64,000 nt of DNA, taken from assembly GCA_025358025.1 (NCBI GenBank), contig JANYKW010000087.1, positions 95,227 to 159,226 of the forward strand, read 5' to 3'. Under the pieces are notes generated by a model that was not told the DNA's origin, made no database searches, and saw only the letters and a program-made list of their open reading frames with translations. This document shows, in pieces, positions 1-8,032 of this stretch. The position numbers and the translations under genes were made by a program. Source of the DNA: Bacteroidia bacterium. GTDB taxonomy: Bacteria > Bacteroidota > Bacteroidia > Bacteroidales > Prolixibacteraceae. How positions within the stretch are numbered: the first letter of the stretch is position 1; every line of letters begins with the position of its first letter.

Positions 1-69
1 ATAAGACGAGAGTTGTAACGAAAATAACTCTCATCTTATGTCTTATATCTCATATCTTATCTCTCTCTA
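1..69. repeat. Gene-end repeat with inverted arms (ATAAGA unit)
   Basis: Positions 1-14 and 26-39 form a 14-bp inverted repeat with one mismatch around an 11-nt loop. The right side continues as degenerate copies of ATCTTAT down to the stop codon of the response regulator at 67-69. Read on the minus strand it lies directly after that gene and could fold as a 3'-end hairpin. It has the same layout as the repeats at 2351, 5590 and 57509. The window edge cuts off any further part. Function unknown. Confidence 0.6.
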
Positions 70-753
70 AATAATCAGCTTGTAGCCCTTCCCGTGGATA
101 TTGATGATCTCGATACCCTCCTCATCTTTCAGATGTTTTCTCAGCTTGGTGATATAGACATCCATGCTACGGGCATTGAAATAGTTGTCGTCTACCCAGA
201 TGGTTTTCAGGGCATAGTTGCGTTCCAGCACCTTATTGGCATTCACACAAAGCAACCGAAGCAACTCAGACTCTTTGGTTGTCAGTTTTGTGGTGTCATT
301 AACATCCGAAAGGGTTTGTTTTCTGGCATCGAAAGTAAAGCGGCCAAGGGCAAAGATAACCTGGGTATTATCTGCTTCACCCAAGGTCCTTCTTAATATG
401 GCTTCGATGCGGAAGATAAGCTCTTCCATACTGAAAGGTTTGGTCATATAGTCGTCGGCACCAATGCGAAATCCTTCGATTACATCCTCTTTCATATTTT
501 TCGCTGTAAGAAAAATGATCGGTATTTCACTGTTAATCATCCGGACGTCTTTAGCCAAAGTGAAACCATCTTTTTTTGGCATCATCACATCAAAAATACA
601 AAGGTCGTACTGATTTTTCTGGAATCCTTTAAAAGCAGCATCTCCATCGGGATAAAGGTCTGTATCGTAGCCTTTTGCAATTAAATATTCTCTGAGCAAT
701 GATCCCAGATTTTCATCATCTTCACTTAAGATAATTCTCATCTTCTTTTCCAT
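67..753 (-). CDS. rprY: OmpR-family response regulator, RprY-like
   Basis: This 228-residue cytoplasmic DNA-binding regulator has an N-terminal receiver domain (about 1-120) with the acidic pair near D12/D13, the phospho-acceptor D55 in FDVMMP and K105 in MTKPF. A winged-helix output domain fills about 135-228. It starts 4 bp after the stop of the histidine kinase, so the two are cotranscribed and presumably form a pair. It resembles RprY of Bacteroides by domain order and kinase context. The regulon cannot be read from the sequence. The stop codon lies inside a short tandem repeat. Confidence 0.9.
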   Translation of the reverse strand: MEKKMRIILSEDDENLGSLLREYLIAKGYDTDLYPDGDAAFKGFQKNQYDLCIFDVMMPKKDGFTLAKDVRMINSEIPIIFLTAKNMKEDVIEGFRIGADDYMTKPFSMEELIFRIEAILRRTLGEADNTQVIFALGRFTFDARKQTLSDVNDTTKLTTKESELLRLLCVNANKVLERNYALKTIWVDDNYFNARSMDVYITKLRKHLKDEEGIEIINIHGKGYKLII

Positions 754-757
754 AATG

Positions 758-2281
758 TTATTCTATTTTGATGATAGGGAAATAGATCCTGAATTTGGTA
801 CCTTTCCCAACTGTACTTTCCACTTTAATTTTTCCATGGTGCTCTTCTACGATGCGTTTGACGTAGGAAAGACCCAGCCCGAACCCTTTCACGTTATGCA
901 CGTTTCCGGTAGGTATACGGTAAAAGCGTTCAAATATCTGGTTTAAATTTTCTTTTGAAATTCCTATCCCATAATCCTTGATTTGAACAATTACCCAGTT
1001 GCTTTTGTTTTCAGTCAGAATTTCAATCCTGGGGATATCTTTGCTGTATTTTTCAGCATTATCCAGCAGATTGAAAATCAAGTTTGTAATATGTACTTCA
1101 TCCCCGCGGATCAATGAATTTTCTGCCAAAAGGGAAGATTCCAGGGTACCGTTGGCGATTGTTACACGGATCTCAAAATTGGATGCAGCTTGTGAAACGA
1201 TTTGGTTAAGGTCGATTTCAGTAAATTTTAATTTCAACTTTCCTTCGTTGAAAACCGCCATTTGAAGTACTTTTTCGACCTGGCTGCTTAATCTTTTGCT
1301 CTCGTCAAAAATAACCCCCGAGATATGGTCGATGGTTGAAGGTGAATGAACCAAAGAATTGTCCTTCAGCATCTGGGATGCCAGTGATATCGTTGAAATC
1401 GGAGTCTTCAACTCATGTGTCATGTTGTTAATGAAATCGTTTTTAATTTGAGATAACTTTTTCTGACGCAGAATGATCTGAAGGGTAAAAACAAAGATTC
1501 CGATAATGATAAGGGTCAGCAAAAGGGATGGAAGAACAAAATTCGAAATGGCTTTGATCTGTTGTGCATGTTGATCGGGAAAGTATACAAACAGAAAATC
1601 CGGTCTCGGAGATGTCTGGTCGTAAAATAGTGGTGTTTTGTATTCTCTTGTTCCTTTGAGAGGGCTGTAATCCGGATCCCCGGCAACCTTCTCTGTTTTC
1701 CCCTTGAAAGAGGTCTTGACACAATATTTGAACGGGAGGAAGATGTCTTTTTCTTTTAACTCTATGTCGAGTGATTGCCGTATATCCATTTCTATCCTGT
1801 TCTGGACTTTCATCTCTGATCTTTCAAGCATATAGCTCTGGAACCGGAGATCCTGCGATTGTTTCTCCCTGCGCCTGTTGTAGGAGCTCTGCATACTGGG
1901 GATGATTATATTCTGAGATTTTCTTATCTCAAAGCTGCCATTTGAGTTTCTTACGGCACTGCTGTTATAGGAGACGGACAGTTCTCCAGAACGTCCCAGT
2001 TTTTTCAGTGATTCGGAAGGGTCTGAATTTGGATAAAGGCTTAGTCCACCGGATGATATGACTTCAGGAATATAATATTTTGCATCCAGTTCATAAAAAA
2101 GCTTGATTTCCTGAAAATCGAGCATGTCACTGACATCCGAGAGTGCTCTGTTGACAATAAAATTGAAGTCTTTCTCTTGAAGTTTTGCAGTTTTATTGAT
2201 GGTGATTAATTGAACCCATACCATGGCGGCCACGGCAATGGCCATCACAGTAGCGAGAATATTGATCATCTTTTTGCTCAT
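758..2281 (-). CDS. rprX: Sensor histidine kinase, RprX-like
   Basis: A 507-residue inner-membrane sensor kinase. A first membrane helix at about 7-27 and a second at about 246-271 bracket a periplasmic domain of roughly 220 residues. The H box follows (MTHELKTP, H289), then the N box (NLLDNAEKYS), a G1 box (DYGIGIS), an F box (FERFYR) and a G2 box (GFGLGLSY). All kinase motifs look intact. It sits upstream of its regulator in a two-gene operon. A TATCTTTG promoter box at 2286-2293 lies almost against the first ATG, so the message may be leaderless or begin at the second Met (position 5). The signal sensed is unknown. Confidence 0.9.
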   Translation of the reverse strand: MSKKMINILATVMAIAVAAMVWVQLITINKTAKLQEKDFNFIVNRALSDVSDMLDFQEIKLFYELDAKYYIPEVISSGGLSLYPNSDPSESLKKLGRSGELSVSYNSSAVRNSNGSFEIRKSQNIIIPSMQSSYNRRREKQSQDLRFQSYMLERSEMKVQNRIEMDIRQSLDIELKEKDIFLPFKYCVKTSFKGKTEKVAGDPDYSPLKGTREYKTPLFYDQTSPRPDFLFVYFPDQHAQQIKAISNFVLPSLLLTLIIIGIFVFTLQIILRQKKLSQIKNDFINNMTHELKTPISTISLASQMLKDNSLVHSPSTIDHISGVIFDESKRLSSQVEKVLQMAVFNEGKLKLKFTEIDLNQIVSQAASNFEIRVTIANGTLESSLLAENSLIRGDEVHITNLIFNLLDNAEKYSKDIPRIEILTENKSNWVIVQIKDYGIGISKENLNQIFERFYRIPTGNVHNVKGFGLGLSYVKRIVEEHHGKIKVESTVGKGTKFRIYFPIIKIE

Positions 2282-2285
2282 AAAG

Positions 2286-2318
2286 CAAAGATAGAGTTAA
2301 TAATCTGTTGAGTGAAAA
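2286..2318 (-). promoter_or_regulatory. Predicted promoter of the rprXY operon
   Basis: On the minus strand TATCTTTG (2293-2286) matches the Bacteroidota -7 consensus TAnnTTTG exactly. A TTTTC at 2318-2314, 20 bp upstream, is a weak -33 box. The expected start site is near 2282, one base before the kinase ATG. Confidence 0.5.
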
Positions 2319-2350
2319 ATCATTAACAATTTTTAACAGCAAACAGCAGT

Positions 2351-2580
2351 AAGTTATTAGCTATTAGCTTTTAGCAATTAGCTTTTAGCTATTAGCCTTT
2401 AGTGGAAAGCTTTTAGCAATTGGCTTTTGGACTTTAGCAGTATGATGCAAGCAGTTGGCTGATTGTGTTAGGCCTGTTCTGATCTGGTAACTACAGGAAG
2501 GGTGGGTTAATAGGGAAATCTACTTACAAAGAGTAAGCTAAAAGCTAACAGCTAATAGCTAAAAGCTTGAAGCTAATAAC
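2351..2580. repeat. Gene-end repeat with inverted arms (TTAGCTTTTAGC unit)
   Basis: The left arm (2351-2440) is built of degenerate tandem copies of TTAGCTATTAGC / TTTTAGCAATTAGC. The right arm (2531-2578) carries the reverse complement (AGCTAAAAGCTAACAGC-like). About 90 bp of unrelated sequence separates them. The right arm contains the TAG stop codon of rnc at 2573-2575. This fills most of the rnc-rprX intergenic space and may shape the 3' end of the acpP-fabF-rnc transcript. A short related unit occurs after uvrA at 43653. Confidence 0.75.
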
Positions 2581-3292
2581 TCTCTTCCGGGCTTAATTTC
2601 TCCAGGGCCTGCTGCGCAGCATTTTGCTGGGCTTCTTTCTTTGAATAACCTTCGCCGGTACCCATCACTTTCCCATCAATGCAGGCCTCTGATACAAAAG
2701 GCATTTTTTCTGAACCGGGATCGGGATTGTTGACAGTTTTAAATTCTACTTCCTGTTTGATCTTTTGTCCCCATTCGATCAGCTGGCTTTTGAAGTTGTT
2801 ATCTACATTCTCCATTTCCCGGATGTCAACGTGTTGGTTGAAGACTTTTTTTATTACAAATTGCCTGGCAACAGCATACCCGCTGTCAAGGTAAATTGCC
2901 CCTATAAAAGCCTCCAGCAGATCTCCGTAAAGGTGGCTTGATTCACTCACTGAACTGGCATTGGATACAACATATTTGTTTAGTCCCATCTTAAAGGTAA
3001 GCTGGGTCAAAAAGCTTCTGTTGACAACCCGGGATCTTAGCTGTGTCAGAAATCCTTCGTCCTTAAACGGAAAACGGTTATAAAGATATTCTGCAACAAT
3101 GGTGCCGAGAACTGCATCACCCAGGTATTCAAGGCGTTCATTGTTAACTATATTCCCCATTTTATCGACATAGGAGGCCGATTTGTGTATAAAGGCAATA
3201 TGGTAAAGTTTGAATTTTAGGGGACAATGGCCTGTCAGGTTTTTGATAAACGAATAAAACTCTTTTCTAGGGGAAGAAAAGAGTTTTATCAT
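2573..3292 (-). CDS. rnc: Ribonuclease III
   Basis: This double-strand-specific endoribonuclease processes rRNA and other structured RNA in the cytoplasm. The catalytic signature ERLEYLGDAVLG and the second acidic motif (GDLLEAFIGAIYLD) are present, followed by a C-terminal double-stranded-RNA-binding domain (about the last 70 residues, with SKKEAQQNAA). I place the start at the ATG at 3292 because AGGAAT precedes it; a GTG at 3313 in the same frame would add seven residues. It is the last gene of an acpP-fabF-rnc operon, a common Bacteroidota arrangement. The stop codon lies in a tandem repeat arm. Confidence 0.93.
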   Translation of the reverse strand: MIKLFSSPRKEFYSFIKNLTGHCPLKFKLYHIAFIHKSASYVDKMGNIVNNERLEYLGDAVLGTIVAEYLYNRFPFKDEGFLTQLRSRVVNRSFLTQLTFKMGLNKYVVSNASSVSESSHLYGDLLEAFIGAIYLDSGYAVARQFVIKKVFNQHVDIREMENVDNNFKSQLIEWGQKIKQEVEFKTVNNPDPGSEKMPFVSEACIDGKVMGTGEGYSKKEAQQNAAQQALEKLSPEESY

Positions 3293-3316
3293 ATATATCA
3301 GATTCCTGATCACTTA

Positions 3317-4567
3317 CTAACTAAGTTTTTTGAAGATAACTGTACCGTTATGGCCGCCAAAACCAAAAGTATTGCTTAAAGCATAATCGATATTTCGTGA
3401 TTTTGCCTTGTTGAAGGTGAAATCAATTTTCGGATCAACTTCATCATCAAGATCAAATTGGTTGATGGTGGGTGGAACAATACTGTATTTCATAGCAAGA
3501 ATGCATGCTATGGCTTCGACTGCTCCTGCAGCTCCCAGCAAGTGACCCGTCATGGACTTGGTCGCACTGACAGCAACTTTGTAGGTGTGATCTCCGAAAA
3601 CTGTTTTGATCGCTTTGGGCTCGGCGATGTCGCCTAAACCAGTCGAAGTACCATGAACATTGATGTAGTCAATATCTTCAGGTTGAAGACCTGCATCGCT
3701 AAGTGCCCTTTTCATAACAAGTGCTGCACCGCCGCCTTCGGGATCAGGAGCTGTCATATGGTAGGCATCCGTTGACATTCCTCCGCCAACCAGTTCTGCC
3801 CAAATGGTAGCTCCGCGAGCGATGGCATGTTCGTACTCTTCGAGGATCAGTGCACCTGCACCTTCACCCATTACAAATCCATCCCTGTCTTTGTCGAACG
3901 GTCGTGACGCAGTTGCAGGATCATCGTTTCGGGTAGATAATGCACGCATGGCATTAAAACCTCCGACCCCTGCCTGTGTAATGGCCGCTTCTGATCCGCC
4001 TGCAATAAAAATGTTGGCTTTACCTAAACGAATGTAGGTGGCAGCATCTATCATGGCGTGGGTTGCGGAGGCACAAGCAGTGACTGTAGTAATGGTTGGA
4101 CCTCTGAACCCATATTGCATGGCTATATTCCCGCTGGCCATATTGGCTATCATCTTGGGGATAAAGAAGGGGGAAAACCTGGGATTGTCCGGGTTGCTAT
4201 TGAAATCGGTTACAGACTGAAAGAATGTATCCAATCCGCCAATACCTGCTCCCCAAATAACACCTACCTCATCCTTGTCGATTTTGGTAAGGTCTAATCC
4301 GGAGTTTTCAATGGCTTGCGCCGCAGCGATATAGGCATATTGTGCGTACATATCGTGTTTTTGCACCTCTTTCCGATCCAGGTAATCATTGGGATCGAAA
4401 TTTTTAATTTCGCATGCAAATCTGGTTTTGAATTTGGAGGCATCAAAACGAGTAATGGGGCCTGCACCGCTGACCCCATTCCTTAGGCCTTCCCAAAATT
4501 CTTCAACATTTTTGCCAAGCGGGTTGATTGTGCCTAAACCGGTTACAACAACGCGTTTTAATTCCAT
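3317..4567 (-). CDS. fabF: 3-oxoacyl-[acyl-carrier-protein] synthase II
   Basis: This condensing enzyme elongates acyl-ACP with malonyl-ACP in type II fatty acid synthesis. It has 416 residues, the normal FabF length. The nucleophile C165 lies in TACASATHA, and the two catalytic histidines lie in NVHGTST and MTGHLLGAAG. The start is 27 bp downstream of acpP, its substrate carrier, in one operon. FabF is favoured over FabB by length, by the neighbouring acpP and by the VTGLGTINPLG N-terminus. Confidence 0.95.
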   Translation of the reverse strand: MELKRVVVTGLGTINPLGKNVEEFWEGLRNGVSGAGPITRFDASKFKTRFACEIKNFDPNDYLDRKEVQKHDMYAQYAYIAAAQAIENSGLDLTKIDKDEVGVIWGAGIGGLDTFFQSVTDFNSNPDNPRFSPFFIPKMIANMASGNIAMQYGFRGPTITTVTACASATHAMIDAATYIRLGKANIFIAGGSEAAITQAGVGGFNAMRALSTRNDDPATASRPFDKDRDGFVMGEGAGALILEEYEHAIARGATIWAELVGGGMSTDAYHMTAPDPEGGGAALVMKRALSDAGLQPEDIDYINVHGTSTGLGDIAEPKAIKTVFGDHTYKVAVSATKSMTGHLLGAAGAVEAIACILAMKYSIVPPTINQFDLDDEVDPKIDFTFNKAKSRNIDYALSNTFGFGGHNGTVIFKKLS

Positions 4568-4594
4568 ATTGATTTTTAAGACCTTACTGATTTG

Positions 4595-4831
4595 TTACTT
4601 CGCGTTCTCAGTGATGTAGGTAATAGCGTCACCTACTGTGCCGATTTTTTCTGCTTGATCATCAGGGATAGCAATACCAAATTCTTTTTCGAATTCCATG
4701 ATTAACTCAACAGTGTCCAAAGAATCTGCGCCTAAATCGTTTGTGAAAGACGCTTCGTTGGTTACTTCACTTTCGTCAACACCTAGTTTATCAACAATGA
4801 TTGCTTTTACCTTAGCCGTCATGTCAGACAT
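4595..4831 (-). CDS. acpP: Acyl carrier protein
   Basis: A 78-residue acidic protein with the phosphopantetheine attachment motif GADSLDTVE, serine at about residue 37. It carries the growing acyl chain in fatty acid synthesis and feeds FabF, encoded next. It is the first gene of acpP-fabF-rnc and is divergent from purN. Its leader of roughly 70 nt contains a small CTGAG-TTT-CTCAG hairpin at 4873-4885 downstream of a predicted promoter box at 4908. Confidence 0.96.
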   Translation of the reverse strand: MSDMTAKVKAIIVDKLGVDESEVTNEASFTNDLGADSLDTVELIMEFEKEFGIAIPDDQAEKIGTVGDAITYITENAK

Positions 4832-4907
4832 AATTTTTTAATTTTACTGGTTACTATTTATAAATTTACACACTGAGTTTCTCAGCGAGCGCAAAGAAAC
4901 GAAGAAA

Positions 4908-4915
4908 CAAAAATA
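4908..4915 (-). promoter_or_regulatory. Predicted -7 box of the acpP-fabF-rnc operon
   Basis: The minus strand reads TATTTTTG, a full match to TAnnTTTG. No convincing -33 box is seen 19-21 bp upstream. The predicted leader to the acpP ATG is about 73 nt. Confidence 0.4.
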
Positions 4916-5032
4916 TCTTCCAAATATTTGGTGAAGAATGTATCAGTTTTGATATCAAATTCATCGCATTCTAATTTAGGTTGAACAATATAGTCGAAAG
5001 TTCGAATAATATTTCATTGTAAGTAATTGAAT

Positions 5033-5608
5033 ATGAAGAAAATAGTCATACTTGCTTCGGGTTCTGGATCAAATGCGGAGAATATTATTCGTTATTTCAC
5101 AAATCATCCTTCCATCCTTGCCGACTCTGTATGGAGTAATAAACAGGATGCTTTTGTATTGGAAAGAGCTGAAAGACTGAATGTAGAAGCTCATCACTTT
5201 ACAAGAAAAGAGTTAAATGAGACCGATCAGTTGTTAATCGAATTTAGGAAAAGAGAGATAGATCTGATTGTATTGGCAGGATTTTTACTCCTGCTACCAC
5301 AAAAATTCGTCCGGGAATTCCTGGTTGTCAATATACATCCTGCACTTTTGCCTGCCTATGGTGGAAAAGGGATGTATGGCGAAAATGTTCATAGGGCAGT
5401 TTTGGCAAACAGAGAGACAGAATCAGGCATTACAATTCATTTGGTTGATGAGGTATATGATCATGGCAAAATATTGTTCAGGGCAAAATGTCCGGTAGAT
5501 TTTCAGGATACCCCCGAATCCCTGGCAGCCAAAATTCATGTGTTGGAGATGGAGCATTTTCCGCGGACCATTGAAGCTTTGCTTTTGGGAAGTACTTCGA
5601 GTACTTAG
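5033..5608 (+). CDS. purN: Phosphoribosylglycinamide formyltransferase
   Basis: This enzyme transfers a formyl group from 10-formyl-tetrahydrofolate to GAR in purine synthesis. Motifs seen are the N-terminal phosphate loop SGSGSN, the HPALLP active-site segment after VVNI, and the VDEVYDHGKI segment carrying the conserved aspartate. I use the ATG at 5033; a TTG at 5027 in frame would add two residues. The gene is divergent from acpP. The last codons (GSTSST) and the TAG stop are made of tandem AAGTACTTCGAGT repeat, so the extreme C-terminus looks replaced by repeat sequence. Confidence 0.93.
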   Translation: MKKIVILASGSGSNAENIIRYFTNHPSILADSVWSNKQDAFVLERAERLNVEAHHFTRKELNETDQLLIEFRKREIDLIVLAGFLLLLPQKFVREFLVVNIHPALLPAYGGKGMYGENVHRAVLANRETESGITIHLVDEVYDHGKILFRAKCPVDFQDTPESLAAKIHVLEMEHFPRTIEALLLGSTSST

Positions 5609-5758
5609 AGTACTTTGAGTTGGGAGTACTTCGAGTTGGGAGTAGTTAGAGTTAAGAGACCTTCTGGTACATGGAGCATTTTGCCTCAATGATTATATGT
5701 TCGGAGTCCACCACTTGAAGTACTTGAAGTACTTGAAGTACTCGAAGTACTTTTTTTT
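5590..5758. repeat. Gene-end repeat with inverted arms (AAGTACTTG unit), copy 1
   Basis: The left arm (5590-about 5655) holds 9-bp units AGTACTTCG/AGTACTTAG/AGTACTTTG with degenerate copies. The right arm (5711-5758) holds the reverse complement ACTTGAAGT/ACTCGAAGT repeated four to five times and ends in eight T residues. A spacer of about 55 bp lies between. The purN stop codon is inside the left arm. The right arm followed by T8 could act as an intrinsic terminator on the plus strand. The same unit recurs at 7092 and 36220. Confidence 0.8.
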
Positions 5759-5761
5759 ACG

Positions 5762-5769
5762 TATATTTG
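5762..5769 (+). promoter_or_regulatory. Predicted -7 box of the ldcA-yraN pair
   Basis: TATATTTG is a full match to TAnnTTTG and starts 3 bp after the T-tract of the preceding repeat. The predicted leader is about 13 nt. No clear -33 box is seen, because that position falls in the repeat arm. Confidence 0.4.
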
Positions 5770-5786
5770 GTATAAACATCTAAATT

Positions 5787-6698
5787 ATGAACTACCCCAC
5801 ATTCTTACAGCCAGGAGACAAAATAGCCATGGTTTCCGCGGCTGGGAAAGTTAACAGGGAGCCAGTCGAGAAGGCAAAGAAATTGTTGGAAGACGAGAAA
5901 TTTGTGGTCGGGATTGGTGCGCATGCTTTCGATGCCTTCCATATATTTGCAGGTACTGATACTGACAGGGCGGAGGATTTGCAAAAGGCGCTTGATGATC
6001 CTGAAGTGAAGGCCATTTTCTTCACCCGCGGAGGTTATGGATCTTTTCGGACATTGGTTCAAATAAATTGGTCAGGTTTTTTTAATTATCCGAAATGGTT
6101 GGTAGGTTTCAGTGATATCACCGTATTTCATTCCTATCTTTCTGTTAGAGAAATGATCTCCGTACACGGTGTTATGCCGGCATTCTATTTCGAAAATGGG
6201 GTAAGAACAGATAGTCTGGATCGTTTGCTGGATGTGCTAAGAGGTAAAGTAAATGAATATCAGCTAGATGCACACAGAAATAACCGGACAGGAAAAAGTC
6301 AGGGAATTCTTGTTGGTGGTAATTTGTCCGTACTGCTAAGTTTAAGGGGTACGCCGCTTGATCAATCATTTGACGGGAAAGTTCTTTTTATTGAGGATAT
6401 TTTAGAATACGATTACCACATAGACAGGATTATGATGAACCTGTTGTATGGAGGGGCATTGGCTAATCTGGCCGGTTTGATTGTCGGCTATTTTTCTGAC
6501 ACAAAAACCGGCAGTACTCCCTTTGGGCTAAGTGCACTTGAGATAATCGGTGAGGCAGTTACCGGATATGATTACCCGGTTGTATACGGTTTTCCTGCAG
6601 GACACGAGCTGCCAAACTATCCATTGATCATGGGGAAGGAGATTTCGCTGGATGTATCGGAAAATGAAGTCCTGATCAGACAAACGCATTCAATGTAA
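5787..6698 (+). CDS. ldcA: LD-carboxypeptidase (peptidase family S66, LdcA/MccF type)
   Basis: A 303-residue protein of the S66 family, whose LdcA members cleave the L,D bond of peptidoglycan tetrapeptides during murein recycling. The serine nucleophile lies in RGGYGS, the catalytic glutamate in FIEDILEYDYHIDR, and the histidine in the C-terminal GHELPNYPL. The length is normal and no signal peptide is seen, so it is cytoplasmic. It is followed 7 bp later by yraN. The MccF type (immunity to microcin C) cannot be excluded from sequence, but murein recycling is the default reading. Confidence 0.85.
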   Translation: MNYPTFLQPGDKIAMVSAAGKVNREPVEKAKKLLEDEKFVVGIGAHAFDAFHIFAGTDTDRAEDLQKALDDPEVKAIFFTRGGYGSFRTLVQINWSGFFNYPKWLVGFSDITVFHSYLSVREMISVHGVMPAFYFENGVRTDSLDRLLDVLRGKVNEYQLDAHRNNRTGKSQGILVGGNLSVLLSLRGTPLDQSFDGKVLFIEDILEYDYHIDRIMMNLLYGGALANLAGLIVGYFSDTKTGSTPFGLSALEIIGEAVTGYDYPVVYGFPAGHELPNYPLIMGKEISLDVSENEVLIRQTHSM

Positions 6699-6704
6699 CC
6701 AGAG

Positions 6705-7094
6705 ATGAAAAATGGGCCGGAAAAAAATTCAGACTTAGATGATGCAGGTAGGAGAGGTGAGGAGATGGCACGCGAATATTTGGTTGCAAAGGGATACAAC
6801 ATTTTGGACTTTAACTGGCATCATGGGCACAAGGAGATAGATATTGTTGCAAGACAAGGGGATGAAATCGTGGTTGTCGAGGTGAAAACCAGAGCGGAAA
6901 ATTATGCCGAAGAACCTTGGGCGGCAGTAACTAACTTCAAAATCAGAAATATTGTTGAGGTAGCTGATGCCTGGCTGAGGATACACAAAGTCGATCTTGA
7001 AGCCAGGTTTGATGTGATCTCTATCCTGTTAAAAAAGGATGGAAGCTATTCGCTTGAACATTTTGAAGGGGCATTTTTGCCACCTGTAAATTGA
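6705..7094 (+). CDS. YraN family protein (UPF0102, nuclease-like fold)
   Basis: A 129-residue protein of the YraN family, which has a restriction-endonuclease-like core. The conserved acidic/lysine motif is visible: EIDIVARQGDEIVVVEVKTR. Function in the family is not well established; a role in DNA repair or recombination has been suggested from the fold. It starts 7 bp after ldcA and is presumably cotranscribed. Its TGA stop abuts the second AAGTACTTG repeat element. Confidence 0.85.
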   Translation: MKNGPEKNSDLDDAGRRGEEMAREYLVAKGYNILDFNWHHGHKEIDIVARQGDEIVVVEVKTRAENYAEEPWAAVTNFKIRNIVEVADAWLRIHKVDLEARFDVISILLKKDGSYSLEHFEGAFLPPVN

Positions 7095-7210
7095 GTACTT
7101 CGAGTACTTAGAGTACTTCAAGTACTTCAAGTTGTGGAATCCGAACGAATAATCATTTTGGCGTAAACACTCTAAGTACTTCAGGCACTCGAAGTACTCG
7201 AAGTACTTTC
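7092..7210. repeat. Gene-end repeat with inverted arms (AAGTACTTG unit), copy 2
   Basis: The left arm (7093-7133) has about five GAGTACTTC/AAGTACTTC units, then about 37 bp of unique spacer, then a right arm (7171-7209) of TAAGTACTT/CACTCGAAGTACTCGAAGTACTT units. The element begins at the yraN stop codon. Its unit is the same as at 5590 and 36220, but its spacer is unrelated to theirs. Confidence 0.8.
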
Positions 7211-7242
7211 TAATTAAAGGTGCCAATGTAATTTATGAAGCG

Positions 7243-7602
7243 ATGCATGTAGAACAAGTAAGACAAATCTGTATAGAGAAAAAGGGTGTTTCTGAGGGAT
7301 TTCCTTTTGATGATGTGACATTGGTTCTGAAGGTGGGGGGCAAAATATTTGCCTTGCTGAGCCTGGATAGAAGCCCTTCTGTCAATCTGAAGTGCGATCC
7401 GGAAAGAGCGACCGATCTGCGTGAACGTTACGATGCAATAATCTCAGGTTACCATATGAACAAACTGCATTGGAACACCGTGTTGCTGGATGGTAATTTG
7501 CCAGATAGCCTTGTTGCCGAACTGATTGACCACTCTTACGAGTTGGTTTATGCCTCCTTGCCAAAGAAAATAAGGGAGGAGGTCAGAAGAAGTTATGGGT
7601 GA
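7243..7602 (+). CDS. MmcQ/YjbR family protein
   Basis: A 119-residue protein of the MmcQ/YjbR (CyaY-like fold, DUF419) family, recognised by the N-terminal KKGVSEGFPFDD segment, the central KVGGKIFALLSLD strand pair, and HMNKLHWNTV near the end. Members are often annotated as DNA-binding, on thin evidence, and no pathway can be inferred here. It stands between a repeat element and a small S4-domain gene, both on the same strand. Confidence 0.8.
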   Translation: MHVEQVRQICIEKKGVSEGFPFDDVTLVLKVGGKIFALLSLDRSPSVNLKCDPERATDLRERYDAIISGYHMNKLHWNTVLLDGNLPDSLVAELIDHSYELVYASLPKKIREEVRRSYG

Positions 7603-7693
7603 TGAATTCTAATAACAATATTTACTGCTTAATCTGGAAAATCAGTCGTTGGTTGTGTAATGGCGAGTGAGTGGAAACGCTTAAATATTTCAA

Positions 7694-7903
7694 ATGATAT
7701 ATAATCTGAAAGGTGCTGAATTCATTGAGCTGATCAAGTTGCTCAAACTTTTGAGGATTGCTGAATCCGGCGGACAGGCAAAGATGATGGTAGAGGAGGG
7801 TGAAGTGACCCTCAACGGATTACCTGAGTCGAGGAAAAGGGCGAAACTGCGTCCGGGAGATGCTGTGCAAATTTTTGGGAAGAAGATTATGATCGAACCT
7901 TAA
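7694..7903 (+). CDS. Small S4-domain RNA-binding protein (YbcJ-like)
   Basis: A 69-residue protein that is almost entirely one S4 domain: LIKLLKLLRIAESGGQAKMMVEEGEVTLNG followed by a basic RKRAKLRPGD turn. Such single-domain proteins (YbcJ/YaaA type) bind structured RNA, often rRNA or tRNA. The specific target is unknown. It follows the YjbR-family gene by 91 bp and is convergent with the patatin gene. Confidence 0.85.
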   Translation: MIYNLKGAEFIELIKLLKLLRIAESGGQAKMMVEEGEVTLNGLPESRKRAKLRPGDAVQIFGKKIMIEP

Positions 7904-8032
7904 AATCTGCAAAGAAAGAACCTCCCTTATATGCTTCAACAGCTGCTATCTGTTTATTCTCTTTGTATTTTCCTGATGCTGGCCGTGAAAAATAATTTTG
8001 ACAACCTTTTATTTTGTCACTTTACAGGAATA

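Noticed and set aside
5549..5682. ATGGAGCATTTT occurs in purN (5549-5560) and again in the spacer of the following repeat (5671-5682).
   Set aside because: A single 12-bp match with little flanking similarity; most likely chance or a tiny local duplication.
5590..7210. The AAGTACTTG arrays looked at first like degenerate CRISPR repeats.
   Set aside because: Units are 9 bp, run head to tail without unique spacers, occur in inverted arms, and no cas genes are present.
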